Source: Aerococcus kribbianus (GTDB taxonomy: Bacteria; Bacillota; Bacilli; Lactobacillales; Aerococcaceae). From it: a stretch of 64,000 nucleotides of DNA. Under the pieces are notes generated by a model that saw only the letters and a program-made list of their open reading frames with translations, did not search any database and had not been told where the DNA came from. Shown here in pieces: positions 55,480 through 63,872 of the stretch. Location: the NCBI RefSeq assembly GCF_026805545.1, contig NZ_JAPRFR010000001.1:620001-684000 (forward strand), given 5' to 3'. Within the stretch, counting starts at the first letter, position 1. Every line of letters starts with the position of its first letter. The position numbers and the translations under genes are program-made.

Positions 55480-55510
55480 AGTTCCTCCTTATTGGCATAG
55501 AATCTCTAAC

Positions 55511-55519
55511 ATTCTATCA
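55511..55519 (-). promoter_or_regulatory. Candidate internal promoter before cpsC
   Basis: TGATAGAAT on the minus strand in the 75-base gap between capD and cpsC, 32 bases before the cpsC ATG. The -35 region is poor. Confidence 0.4.
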
Positions 55520-55554
55520 TAAACCCTTCAAATAACCTAGTTCTTTTTGATGGT

Positions 55555-57396
55555 TTACTCTTCTGCTGTATCACGGTGAACAAAGGCGACTAATTCTTGG
55601 GCCAAATCAGAATTAGCCTGTCCAGAAAGGTCAAGACTCTCCACAAAATCACGAATCGTAGTCAATGGTAGATTATGGATTTTTCCGACAAAAATCTTAT
55701 CATCCACTCGTCGTCCCGTGGTTTCATCCGTTAAAAGCAGTTCTTCGTACAATTTTTCTCCAGGACGTATACCTGTCTCAACAATGCCAATTTCTTCTTC
55801 AGTAAAACCAGATAATTTTATCATTTTCTTGGCTAAGTCCAGTATATAAACTTCTTCTCCCATATCTAGGATAAAGATTTCGCCCCCTTGAGCATTAGCT
55901 CCGGCCTGAACTACTAAACGACTAGCTTCAGGAATTGTCATAAAGAAACGTCGCATATTAAAATCAGTTACCGTCACTGGACCACCTGCAGCAATTTGTT
56001 TTTTGAATAAAGGAATCACTGATCCACGGCTACCCAAAACATTTCCGAAGCGCACCGCAGTAAAGACAGTTCCTCCGTTATCATCATTAAGTCCAGTAAC
56101 AATCATTTCCGCTATCCGTTTAGTGGCGCCCATTACATTTGGTGGGTTGTTAGCCTTATCAGTAGATACCATCACAAAAACATCCACGCCAGATTCTTTG
56201 GCGGCTTTGGCAACATTATAAGTCCCATAGATATTATTTTTCACCGCTTCGGTTGGGTTAGCTTCCATCAATGGCACGTGTTTATGCGCAGCGGCATGAT
56301 AAACAATATCGGGATGATGTTTCTCCATAACTTCATAAATATAATCGCCATCTTGAACATCAGCTATCACAGGAATAATTTGCACATTAGGTAAGTTCAT
56401 GGCTCTTAATTCTTGGTTAATAAGATAGATGGAATTTTCACCATGCCCTAATAAGATCAGTTTCTTAGGGGCAAATTTGATGACTTGTCGACAAATTTCG
56501 GAACCAATCGAGCCCCCTGCACCAGTAACTAAGACAGTATGTCCAGAAATTTGTTCTAGAGGTTTACTGTCGTCTAACTCCACTTCTTTGCGGCCCAAAA
56601 GGTCAGCAATATCAATTTCTTGCGGTGTTTTCTCATATTTCACTTGGTAACCAGATAGGGTACTTTCCACCACTGGCATCTGGTTCACCTTAATATTAGC
56701 AGCATTGGCAGCATCTAAGATTCGCTCAATCTGCTCCCCAGGAAGCGAAGGTGCTGTAATCATAATTAATTCGACTTGATAGGATTTTATAATTTCAGGC
56801 ACTTGGTCTAAACTTCCTAAAACACGGATGCCATCCAAATAAGTGCCACGTTTTTCAGGGTTATCATCCACGATTCCTACTAAGCGATAGACTCCATTTT
56901 TACGATTAAAGCTTTGAATGAAAATTCGTCCAGCTCGTCCGGCCCCTACTAAGAGTGTTCGAGTTCCTGATTTTTGACTTGCAGCTAAAGGATTATGCTG
57001 CTTTTCCCGTTCATTGATATAAAAACGCCAAGCTAACCGTAGGAGCGCCATTGCCCCGATGCTGAACACAGTTAATAAAAAGATAAAGCGTAAACTAACA
57101 TTATCAAAAACAGTAAGGTAAACCACTGTCGTCACTAATCCGGCAAGAATATTAGATACACCTAAATTACGCACATCATGAATCGAAAAAAGCCGAATAG
57201 TTGCCAGATGATTTTTCAAGAAATAACCCACTATAAAATGAACGCCATAATAAACTAAGACTAAAAATAAAATATTGCGAAAACTAACATGAACATAATA
57301 AAGCAACAATAAATAAGTTATAGCAGCAGAAAAAAATACACATAGCAAATCAGCAATCGCTATGGTAAAGAATTTAATTTTTTTAGTGACTTGCAT
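55555..57396 (-). CDS. CapD/PglF-type nucleotide-sugar 4,6-dehydratase
   Basis: Large membrane-bound SDR-type enzyme acting on UDP-GlcNAc at the start of polysaccharide or glycan synthesis. The 613 residues have four N-terminal membrane spans (about 10-120), a Rossmann-like part with TLLVGAGRAGRIFIQSF, and the C-terminal dehydratase domain with VTGAGGSIGSEICRQ, YHAAAHKHVPLME and VSTDKANNPPNVMGATKR (Met in place of the usual Tyr in the catalytic triad, as in this subfamily). ATG 57396 follows GGAGGGTCTT. It lies between cpsB and cpsC. Confidence 0.92.
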   Translation of the reverse strand: MQVTKKIKFFTIAIADLLCVFFSAAITYLLLLYYVHVSFRNILFLVLVYYGVHFIVGYFLKNHLATIRLFSIHDVRNLGVSNILAGLVTTVVYLTVFDNVSLRFIFLLTVFSIGAMALLRLAWRFYINEREKQHNPLAASQKSGTRTLLVGAGRAGRIFIQSFNRKNGVYRLVGIVDDNPEKRGTYLDGIRVLGSLDQVPEIIKSYQVELIMITAPSLPGEQIERILDAANAANIKVNQMPVVESTLSGYQVKYEKTPQEIDIADLLGRKEVELDDSKPLEQISGHTVLVTGAGGSIGSEICRQVIKFAPKKLILLGHGENSIYLINQELRAMNLPNVQIIPVIADVQDGDYIYEVMEKHHPDIVYHAAAHKHVPLMEANPTEAVKNNIYGTYNVAKAAKESGVDVFVMVSTDKANNPPNVMGATKRIAEMIVTGLNDDNGGTVFTAVRFGNVLGSRGSVIPLFKKQIAAGGPVTVTDFNMRRFFMTIPEASRLVVQAGANAQGGEIFILDMGEEVYILDLAKKMIKLSGFTEEEIGIVETGIRPGEKLYEELLLTDETTGRRVDDKIFVGKIHNLPLTTIRDFVESLDLSGQANSDLAQELVAFVHRDTAEE

Positions 57397-57427
57397 AAGA
57401 CCCTCCATTATAGACTACGAGAATAAA

Positions 57428-58207
57428 TTAAAATAAACCAAACCATTTTTTTCGTGGTTTTTTCTTGGTTGAAATTTCAAAATCCGTAATTAAGTGGTCC
57501 CCATTCACTAAACTCCGAACATTTTGCTGATAATCAAACACTAAGGACACCCCATAGTCCTTCTCCAATTGTTTAAACGCTTCTGCCATATGAAATCCCC
57601 GCACCCCATCAGGACGATGGGCATCGGAAGCCATCATATGCACTAGACGGTGTTCAATCATATATCGAGCAGCCGCTTCAACTTCTGAGCCAAACACACC
57701 CAAATAAGAAGCTGCTGTAACTTGCGCATAGCATCCTTGATCAACAAAGCGCCGTAAAATCCCAGGATCTTCCATCAATTTCGTATTACGTTCCGGATGG
57801 ACAATCACAGGACGAATATTACGATTTAATAATTCAAAGATAATTTGATAGGAAAACTCAGGAATCTCATTGCTAGGAAACTCTATTAGGAGATAAGAAT
57901 TATTTAAATCAGTAAATAAAATATCTCCTTTAGTGATATTAGCCATTAGCTCACCATGAATATGGACTTCCTGACTAGGAAAAACAATCAAATCGATACC
58001 GCGACGATCTAACTCTTCTTGCAAACGAGCAACCCTTTGATTGACCTGGTCGCCAGTATTATTATAGTCTTTTGTGTGATGATGAGGCGTTGCTAGGATA
58101 TGAGTAATTCCTTCTCGTCGCGCAGCATTAGCCATAGCGATAGCCATATCCAAGTCCTTGGCTCCATCATCCACACCAGGTAAAATGTGACAATGCATAT
58201 CAATCAT
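57428..58207 (-). CDS. cpsB: Tyrosine-protein phosphatase CpsB (PHP family)
   Basis: Manganese-dependent phosphatase that removes phosphate from the CpsD tyrosine cluster. The 259 residues begin MIDMHCHILPGVDDGAKD (first metal motif) and contain ILATPHHHTKDY, VIVHPERN and MASDAHRP, completing the PHP metal site. GGGAGGAAGCGTACG precedes the ATG. The C-terminus is basic. Together with cpsC and cpsD it forms the complete phosphoregulatory set. Confidence 0.94.
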   Translation of the reverse strand: MIDMHCHILPGVDDGAKDLDMAIAMANAARREGITHILATPHHHTKDYNNTGDQVNQRVARLQEELDRRGIDLIVFPSQEVHIHGELMANITKGDILFTDLNNSYLLIEFPSNEIPEFSYQIIFELLNRNIRPVIVHPERNTKLMEDPGILRRFVDQGCYAQVTAASYLGVFGSEVEAAARYMIEHRLVHMMASDAHRPDGVRGFHMAEAFKQLEKDYGVSLVFDYQQNVRSLVNGDHLITDFEISTKKKPRKKWFGLF

Positions 58208-58246
58208 CGTACGCTTCCTCCCATTAATACTTATCTAAACCAAACC

Positions 58247-58711
58247 TTATAACATCTTTTCTTCAACTTTCATGAGTTGACGACTGTCATCATAATAAAA
58301 TTTTAGATCAAATGGCCCCTGGTCAGCCATAATCGCACGAATAAAAATTTGATCCCCTTCCCACAAGTCTAAATCTAAGACTTGATTTTTAGGAATCCAG
58401 GCCAGAACACCTTCATTTGTTTCGCTAAACTCGCGACTCCCTATACGACCAGTATAAACCATAATCAACATTGGTTCTTGGTCAGCATAGAAAAAGGTCA
58501 CAAAGCCCTGAAAAACGGGCGCTAATAATTCTTGGCCCGTCTCTTCTAGGACTTCACGTTGGGCACATTCTAATGGAGACTCTCCATATTCGAACTTGCC
58601 GCCAACGCCAACCCACATATTTTCATTAATATCGTTTGCTTTTTTGACACGATGAAGCATTAACCAGTCGTCTTGGTCTTCAATATAAATTAAGGTGGTT
58701 AACTTCATCAT
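58247..58711 (-). CDS. NUDIX hydrolase (MutT/8-oxo-dGTP type)
   Basis: 154 residues. The NUDIX box is complete: GKFEYGESPLECAQREVLEETGQ fits G-x5-E-x7-RE-x2-EE-x-G (written in two parts: GKFEYGESPLECA and QREVLEETG). The N-terminal TLIYIEDQDDWLMLHR and the context suggest the 8-oxo-dGTP diphosphatase subgroup, but the substrate is not proven. Its ATG shares the A of the degV TAA stop, so the two genes are coupled. Confidence 0.9.
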   Translation of the reverse strand: MMKLTTLIYIEDQDDWLMLHRVKKANDINENMWVGVGGKFEYGESPLECAQREVLEETGQELLAPVFQGFVTFFYADQEPMLIMVYTGRIGSREFSETNEGVLAWIPKNQVLDLDLWEGDQIFIRAIMADQGPFDLKFYYDDSRQLMKVEEKML

Positions 58712-59586
58712 TACCCCTCAATCCGCGCCTTGGCAAGTGTTGCCATACCTAAGCATCCCTTACCGCCATGGGTACCAACAACAGGTGTCAAATATTTAAT
58801 TACTGAAGGCATATCAGGATGATCAGCGATAACATCATCACGTAATTGCTCAATTTCCGTTTCGGCATCCCCATGGGCAAATGCTAAGGCGACGTGTCCA
58901 TTGTATTGGTCATAAGCTTGATTGAAAAGGTCTCGATAAGTTTTTTTTACCTTTTTAAGCGAGCGCACCTTATCATAAACTGCTAGACCACCTTCATTAG
59001 TGAAATTCAAAATAGGCATAATTTTAAGCATGTTCCCTAACATAGCTTGCATAGCTTTCATACGCCCACCTTTTACTAAATTGTTTAAGTCCTTGATAGC
59101 GACATAAATTGTTGAATGATCTGTCACCCATTGGATTTCATCAAGAATGGCTTCTTCCTCCATGCCTGACTCAATCATTCGCAAGGCTTCCAATACAATA
59201 TGTTCGCTATAAACAGAAACACCCTTAGTATCGATACAATGAATAGTAATTTGATCTTGGTAATCCGCAGCCACCATTTGGCCAGTTTGGAAAGTACCAC
59301 TCAAAAGCGATGACATAAGGAACATAAAAACAACATCATAGTCCTTGCTCACAATGTCATCAAAAATCGCTATATAGTCCCCTGGTTTAGGTTGGGACGT
59401 TGTAGGTAATTCACTTACCCGACTTAACTTATCATAGAAATAAGCCACTTGGTCGGCTTCAGTGGAGTCCACCATTGTTTCTCCATCTTTAAAGTTTAGG
59501 GATAAGTCAACCTGATAAATATCATCACGTGCTCGTAACTCATCCGATAAACCTGCTGTACTATCAACGATAATCGCTGCTTTCAT
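58711..59586 (-). CDS. DegV family fatty-acid-binding protein
   Basis: 291 residues of the DegV (FakB) fold that binds fatty acids for phosphorylation by FakA. The N-terminal AAIIVDSTAGLSDELR, the SELPTTSQPKPGDY motif with the lipid-head-binding Thr-Ser, and the C-terminal VVGTHGGKGCLGM are typical. AAAGGATACGACGCC precedes the ATG. It is the first gene of a minus-strand run reaching to cpsD. Confidence 0.92.
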   Translation of the reverse strand: MKAAIIVDSTAGLSDELRARDDIYQVDLSLNFKDGETMVDSTEADQVAYFYDKLSRVSELPTTSQPKPGDYIAIFDDIVSKDYDVVFMFLMSSLLSGTFQTGQMVAADYQDQITIHCIDTKGVSVYSEHIVLEALRMIESGMEEEAILDEIQWVTDHSTIYVAIKDLNNLVKGGRMKAMQAMLGNMLKIMPILNFTNEGGLAVYDKVRSLKKVKKTYRDLFNQAYDQYNGHVALAFAHGDAETEIEQLRDDVIADHPDMPSVIKYLTPVVGTHGGKGCLGMATLAKARIEG

Positions 59587-59689
59587 GGCGTCGTATCCTT
59601 TCTACACTTGTATTAAGTATAATTGTATCATTTTTACCCTGGATTATGTATCATTCTCACCAAAAAAATCAAAACATTTATTCTCCATA

Positions 59690-59726
59690 AAAAAGAGAGG
59701 CTGCGACTTTGGTCACACCCTCTCAC
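59690..59726 (-). terminator. Terminator of brnQ
   Basis: Minus strand GAGAGG-G-TGTGAC / GTCGCA-G-CCTCTC with loop CAAA, then TTTTTTATG. The sequence TGTGACnAAAGTC recurs in the 31.6-32.0 kb repeat island. Confidence 0.87.
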
Positions 59727-59734
59727 TATTAGAT

Positions 59735-61090
59735 TTAAATATCAATTTTTCTTTTTTGCCATTGGATAAATAATAATCCCACAATCAAGCCTATTAAGGA
59801 AGGTACTAACCAAGCAAAGCCATAGTCATACAAGGGGAATATCCGACTCCCCAAACTTTGCCAAGAGTCACCACTGACCCAATCATAAAAAGGCGCGGGT
59901 AGGGTCTTAACAAAATCAAAGAGCGCCGGAATTAGAGTAAAAGCCGTCACCCATTTATATAGGGACTTGTGGATGATATAACGATCAAACAAAGCCAATA
60001 CAATTAAAACAATCGCTAAGGGGTAAAGTAACATTAGAACTGGTAAGGAAAAGGCAATAATATTGGTCAAGCCCACATTAGCCGCTAGGAAAGACACCAA
60101 AGTCACAATGACTGTCCACCATGACAAGGATAAGCGTCCTCCGAATAGGTCATAGAAAGTTTCTGAGCAAGCCACAATTAAACCAACTGCAGTCTTCAAG
60201 CAAGCCACAAACATGATAATGGCCAAAAGCAAGAGACCCACTGCACCAAAATAATGAGAAGTTATTTGTGCAATAGCAATTCCACCATTTTCAGCACTCG
60301 GAAAAAGGCCGCGACTTTGTGCCCCTAACAAGGCCAAACAAGCATAAATGATTCCCATTGCTAAAATGGCAAATAAACCTGATTTTACAGTTTCAATTCC
60401 AATATGACTAGGATCCATAACACCTAGAGAGCGAATTGCGTTAACAATAATAATTCCAAAGGCTAGGCTAGCCAAGGCATCCATCGTGTTATATCCTTCC
60501 AAAATTCCTTGGGTAAAAGCCCCTTCCTGATAGACTGGATCTGGAACAATTGTAGCCGGATTTCCTAAGGGGTGCCAGAAGGCTACCACAATAATAACCG
60601 CTAATAAAACTAAAAAACTAGGATTTAAATAGCGGCCAATATAGTCCAAAATCTTTCCTGGGCGTCGGGCTAATAAATAAGCCAAAGCAAAAAAGACTGC
60701 TGTATATAACCACAACCAAAGTTTACTTGACTCACTAGGGACCATTCCCGCTAAACCAACCTCAAAGGACACTGTGGCCGTACGCGGAATAGCAAAAAAG
60801 GGACCAATTGTTAAGTAAAGAGCCAAAGTAAAAAAGTAAGAATAACTTTTAGACACCTTTTGGCTCAAATCTTGTACCCCTTGGCTATGCGACATCCCCA
60901 TTGCAGCGACTCCTAACAAAGGTAAACCCACTGCTGTAAGAATAAAACCTGAAACCGCTTGCCAAACATTATTCCCCGCTAGTTGCCCCATTGATACTGG
61001 AAAAATAATATTTCCCGCTCCAAAGAAAAGACCAAACAAGGTCGAAGCAACTATTAGAATTTCTTTAGTATTTAACCTTTCTTTCACCAT
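59735..61090 (-). CDS. brnQ: Branched-chain amino acid:cation symporter
   Basis: LIVCS-family transporter for leucine, isoleucine and valine. The 451 residues have about twelve membrane spans and the family N-terminus LFGLFFGAGNIIFPVSMGQLAG, followed by IPRTATVSFEVG and EGYNTMDALASLAFG. ATG 61090 (MVKERLNTKE) was chosen because AAGGA lies eight bases upstream; the ATG three codons earlier directly abuts it. The C-terminus is short and basic. Confidence 0.95.
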   Translation of the reverse strand: MVKERLNTKEILIVASTLFGLFFGAGNIIFPVSMGQLAGNNVWQAVSGFILTAVGLPLLGVAAMGMSHSQGVQDLSQKVSKSYSYFFTLALYLTIGPFFAIPRTATVSFEVGLAGMVPSESSKLWLWLYTAVFFALAYLLARRPGKILDYIGRYLNPSFLVLLAVIIVVAFWHPLGNPATIVPDPVYQEGAFTQGILEGYNTMDALASLAFGIIIVNAIRSLGVMDPSHIGIETVKSGLFAILAMGIIYACLALLGAQSRGLFPSAENGGIAIAQITSHYFGAVGLLLLAIIMFVACLKTAVGLIVACSETFYDLFGGRLSLSWWTVIVTLVSFLAANVGLTNIIAFSLPVLMLLYPLAIVLIVLALFDRYIIHKSLYKWVTAFTLIPALFDFVKTLPAPFYDWVSGDSWQSLGSRIFPLYDYGFAWLVPSLIGLIVGLLFIQWQKRKIDI

Positions 61091-61176
61091 CTTACTCATC
61101 CTTTTTTAATTTATTTCTTTTTAAATTATCATACTTTTACCAACAATGCTATATCATTCTTATTGTTTATTTTCTG

Positions 61177-61185
61177 TGTTATAAT
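61177..61185 (+). promoter_or_regulatory. Promoter of the FAD/NAD(P)-binding protein gene
   Basis: TGTTATAAT extended -10, 85 bases before the chosen start codon. Confidence 0.55.
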
Positions 61186-61269
61186 AGGACGATGTCATTA
61201 GAAGCGGTATAATCACTTTATTCGATATTTCCGCTAATAAATTAAATGATTGGGGATGGAGGGCCTAAT

Positions 61270-62784
61270 ATGAAAATTGCCATCGTCGGACTCGGTTTAT
61301 CAGGTTCTGGAGTACTTAGAGAACTATTAAACCGGCTCCCCCAAAAAGATTCTGACCAACAAACAATCGATATTTATGAAAGAAAAGACCACTTAGGGAA
61401 TGGTTATCCTTATGCTCAAGATGCCACAGAAATCTTGATGAACTCTTCCCCAGGTGACCTTAGTATCAACCCTGATGATCCTGATGAGTTTGTTGTCTGG
61501 GTCAAAGAAAACTACCCTGAAATCGCTGAAAGCCACGACTTCATCCCTCGACCTATTTATGGGGACTACTTAAACAAAAAAGTCCAACCTTTATTGGCGG
61601 ATTCTCGAGTCAACGTTATTAATCAAAAAGTTCATAATGTTTTACCGATTAGGGTTGACGGGCACGCAGCTTATCAACAAAACCATAAGCCTTATCATTA
61701 TCAATTAGCTTTGGAAAATGGTGAGCTTACAGAAGCTTATGATGGCGTATTTCTCTGTATCGGCCACCCGCCCTATGCCGACCATTACCAACTGATGGGC
61801 GCAGAAAATTATATCCATAATCCCTATCCAGTACGAGAAAAATTATCCCAACTCGATAAAAGTAAGAAAGTTGCCTTAATCGGATCAGGTTTATCTAGTT
61901 TAGACGTCATGCGTTATCTACAACTTCATGATGATCATGATTGGGGCCATGCCATTTCCTTCTATATACGGAATCTTCCCTTCACAATTGTACGTAAACC
62001 AGTCTTTGACCGTTCTAGCCGCTTCTCCTTATCTAAAGAATGGATAGACGAAGAAAAGCAAGGTAATAACGGCCTTTTACCCCTAGACCATCTACTTGCA
62101 AAAATTAAAGGTGATTTTCAAGCAAGTGGCATTGATTGGCGGCAATTAATTGCTAAATACGGTGAGGGCAGTATTGAACAGATCCGTTATGAACTTAACC
62201 ATGAGGACGCTATGTTAGAAGCCTTGCAAGGCTATATCGATCGAATGAAACCCCTATTATCCGAAATTAATATGAGTTTATCCGCCTCAGACTGGCAACG
62301 TATGCAATCTGACTACCTCTCTGATTTTGAACATTTCCGGAATCAATTGGCCCAACCAGCCATGGAAGATATTCTAATCTGGCAATCGCAAGGTAAGCTA
62401 ACCATTGAATCTGGGCTCAAAGATATCAAAGCCACTGACAATGGCTTCGAAATGGTAATGGCTGACCGTACCGATACAGTGGACATTGTCATAAATACTG
62501 CTGGCTTTGAAAAAAATGTAGGCAAAGCAGCCCAACAAGATCCACTAATCCATAATTTATGGGAACAAAAGCTCATTACTTCTGGTAAAAATGGGCAATT
62601 CATCCAAGTCACCTGGCCGGAAAGCCAAATTTTTAACCAAAATCAAGGGGTTCACGACAGCCTCTATCTCTTAGGTTTTTGGATTTTTGGCACCCAATTT
62701 GGTAATAATAACGCTAGTATGTCAATCAAATCTGGTGAAAAGGTCGCCCGACATTTTATTGATTATTATTATAAAAATAACTAA
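61270..62784 (+). CDS. FAD/NAD(P)-binding protein (NAD_binding_9 type)
   Basis: 504-residue flavoprotein. The N-terminal FAD motif is IAIVGLGLSGSGVLRELL, followed by IDIYERKDHLGNGYPYA; a second Rossmann motif KVALIGSGLSSLDVMRYL lies near residue 205, and DIVINTAGFEKN near 415. It resembles HpyO-type FAD-dependent monooxygenase/oxidoreductase proteins common in Lactobacillales; the substrate is unknown. ATG 61270 follows GGAGGGCCTAAT. It is a single gene. Confidence 0.85.
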   Translation: MKIAIVGLGLSGSGVLRELLNRLPQKDSDQQTIDIYERKDHLGNGYPYAQDATEILMNSSPGDLSINPDDPDEFVVWVKENYPEIAESHDFIPRPIYGDYLNKKVQPLLADSRVNVINQKVHNVLPIRVDGHAAYQQNHKPYHYQLALENGELTEAYDGVFLCIGHPPYADHYQLMGAENYIHNPYPVREKLSQLDKSKKVALIGSGLSSLDVMRYLQLHDDHDWGHAISFYIRNLPFTIVRKPVFDRSSRFSLSKEWIDEEKQGNNGLLPLDHLLAKIKGDFQASGIDWRQLIAKYGEGSIEQIRYELNHEDAMLEALQGYIDRMKPLLSEINMSLSASDWQRMQSDYLSDFEHFRNQLAQPAMEDILIWQSQGKLTIESGLKDIKATDNGFEMVMADRTDTVDIVINTAGFEKNVGKAAQQDPLIHNLWEQKLITSGKNGQFIQVTWPESQIFNQNQGVHDSLYLLGFWIFGTQFGNNNASMSIKSGEKVARHFIDYYYKNN

Positions 62785-62801
62785 ATCCATTACTTCATAC
62801 A

Positions 62802-62836
62802 GAAAAAAGCTGGGACAAAAATTCCCAGCTTTTTCT
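62802..62836. terminator. Bidirectional terminator FAD protein / nuclease gene
   Basis: Stem AAAAAGCTGGGA / TCCCAGCTTTTT with loop CAAAAAT. Confidence 0.95.
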
Positions 62837-62890
62837 ATACGAATTCTCAGATAAATCCTTTGGGCTAAACTTCTTTCATCTCATCTTACT

Positions 62891-63784
62891 TTATTCTAAG
62901 TGGCTGCTGCCATCTTTATAATTGAGATGAATTCCAGGTTGACGGTTAGGAATATAAACGTGAAAAGCTAACTGTCCATCATCTTCAATGGAATATCCTT
63001 CCATATAGACGCCTCTAGCCAATAATTCATCTCCTATAAAAACTGGTGTCACCCGATAACGGATGTGCACATCATTATTTTCAATATAAGCAGCAACATA
63101 ATTTTCAAAAGGTAACATCCCATCCACATTAAAGGCCCGAGTTGCCGTTAATAGATTCAAGACATTGGCTTGTTGACCGGTTAATTGGTAACCAATCAAA
63201 TGTGAACGATTATAAAGCCATGAGCCTTCAACTTGTCCAGGATAGCGCATTTGCCGCCATCCTGTAGGTTCGACATGGCTCAAAGAGTCTCGACTATCCT
63301 CATCAGCTGGCATTAAGTCGCTAGCTAATAAGGCATTGGCTTGCCCCACACGATTGAGGTCATCCAAAGGGGAATAAGCTTCCCACGTATTTTGCTGGCT
63401 CTCTAAATCTTTGCTAGTAAATAAGGGCACATTCCCATTAACAACCTGATAGTCATCACCTGCTGGTACTTCTAAGTCTTGGCTATGGAGCGCTTGTTCT
63501 TGTTTAATAATCTTCTGGTCAGCCTGACTCGCCTTATCTGATGTAAAGGCTTGTTTACTACTAGAATTAAAATAGGGCACTCCTTTACTTTTCTCTTCTT
63601 CTTGGGAAAACTGGGCCCAAAAATCTTGATAAAGACTCTCCACCTGATCATCAGAAGTCGTCAACTCTTCTTCAGTAATTTGCTGAGCTAAACTAGAGCC
63701 AACACTTAAAAACAAAATAACCACTAAGCAGATTAGTAAGGACCACAGTCCATTAGTCTGCAATTTTTGTCTGTGTTTTTTCAT
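62891..63784 (-). CDS. Secreted or membrane-bound DNA/RNA non-specific endonuclease
   Basis: 297 residues. Residues 11-34 (GLWSLLICLVVILFLSVGSS, ending SLAQQ) are a signal peptide or anchor. A Ser/Gln/Glu-rich linker reaches to about 110. The nuclease domain has the beta-beta-alpha-metal signature WLYNRSHLIGYQLTG with the catalytic His, followed by LLTATRAFNVDGMLPFENYV (metal Asn). NRSH in place of DRGH is the form found in streptococcal-type streptodornase relatives. GGGGGGTAAGG precedes the ATG. Likely role: degrading extracellular DNA for nutrients or escape from DNA nets. Confidence 0.9.
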   Translation of the reverse strand: MKKHRQKLQTNGLWSLLICLVVILFLSVGSSLAQQITEEELTTSDDQVESLYQDFWAQFSQEEEKSKGVPYFNSSSKQAFTSDKASQADQKIIKQEQALHSQDLEVPAGDDYQVVNGNVPLFTSKDLESQQNTWEAYSPLDDLNRVGQANALLASDLMPADEDSRDSLSHVEPTGWRQMRYPGQVEGSWLYNRSHLIGYQLTGQQANVLNLLTATRAFNVDGMLPFENYVAAYIENNDVHIRYRVTPVFIGDELLARGVYMEGYSIEDDGQLAFHVYIPNRQPGIHLNYKDGSSHLE

Positions 63785-63798
63785 CCTTACCCCCCAAA

Positions 63799-63834
63799 AC
63801 GCAAAAAGTAAAGTCTAAAGAAGACTTTACTTTT
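63799..63834 (-). terminator. Terminator of guaC
   Basis: 13-bp stem AAAAGTAAAGTCT / AGACTTTACTTTT with a five-base loop; TTTTTGC follows on the minus strand. Confidence 0.85.
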
Positions 63835-63843
63835 ATTATATCA
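63835..63843 (-). promoter_or_regulatory. Promoter of the nuclease gene, TG-extended -10
   Basis: TGATATAAT on the minus strand, 51 bases before the nuclease ATG. It abuts the guaC terminator, so the hairpin would lie at the very 5' end of the nuclease transcript. Confidence 0.6.
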
Positions 63844-63872
63844 TTTTTTATTTAAGCCGTGTTTGATTGAAT

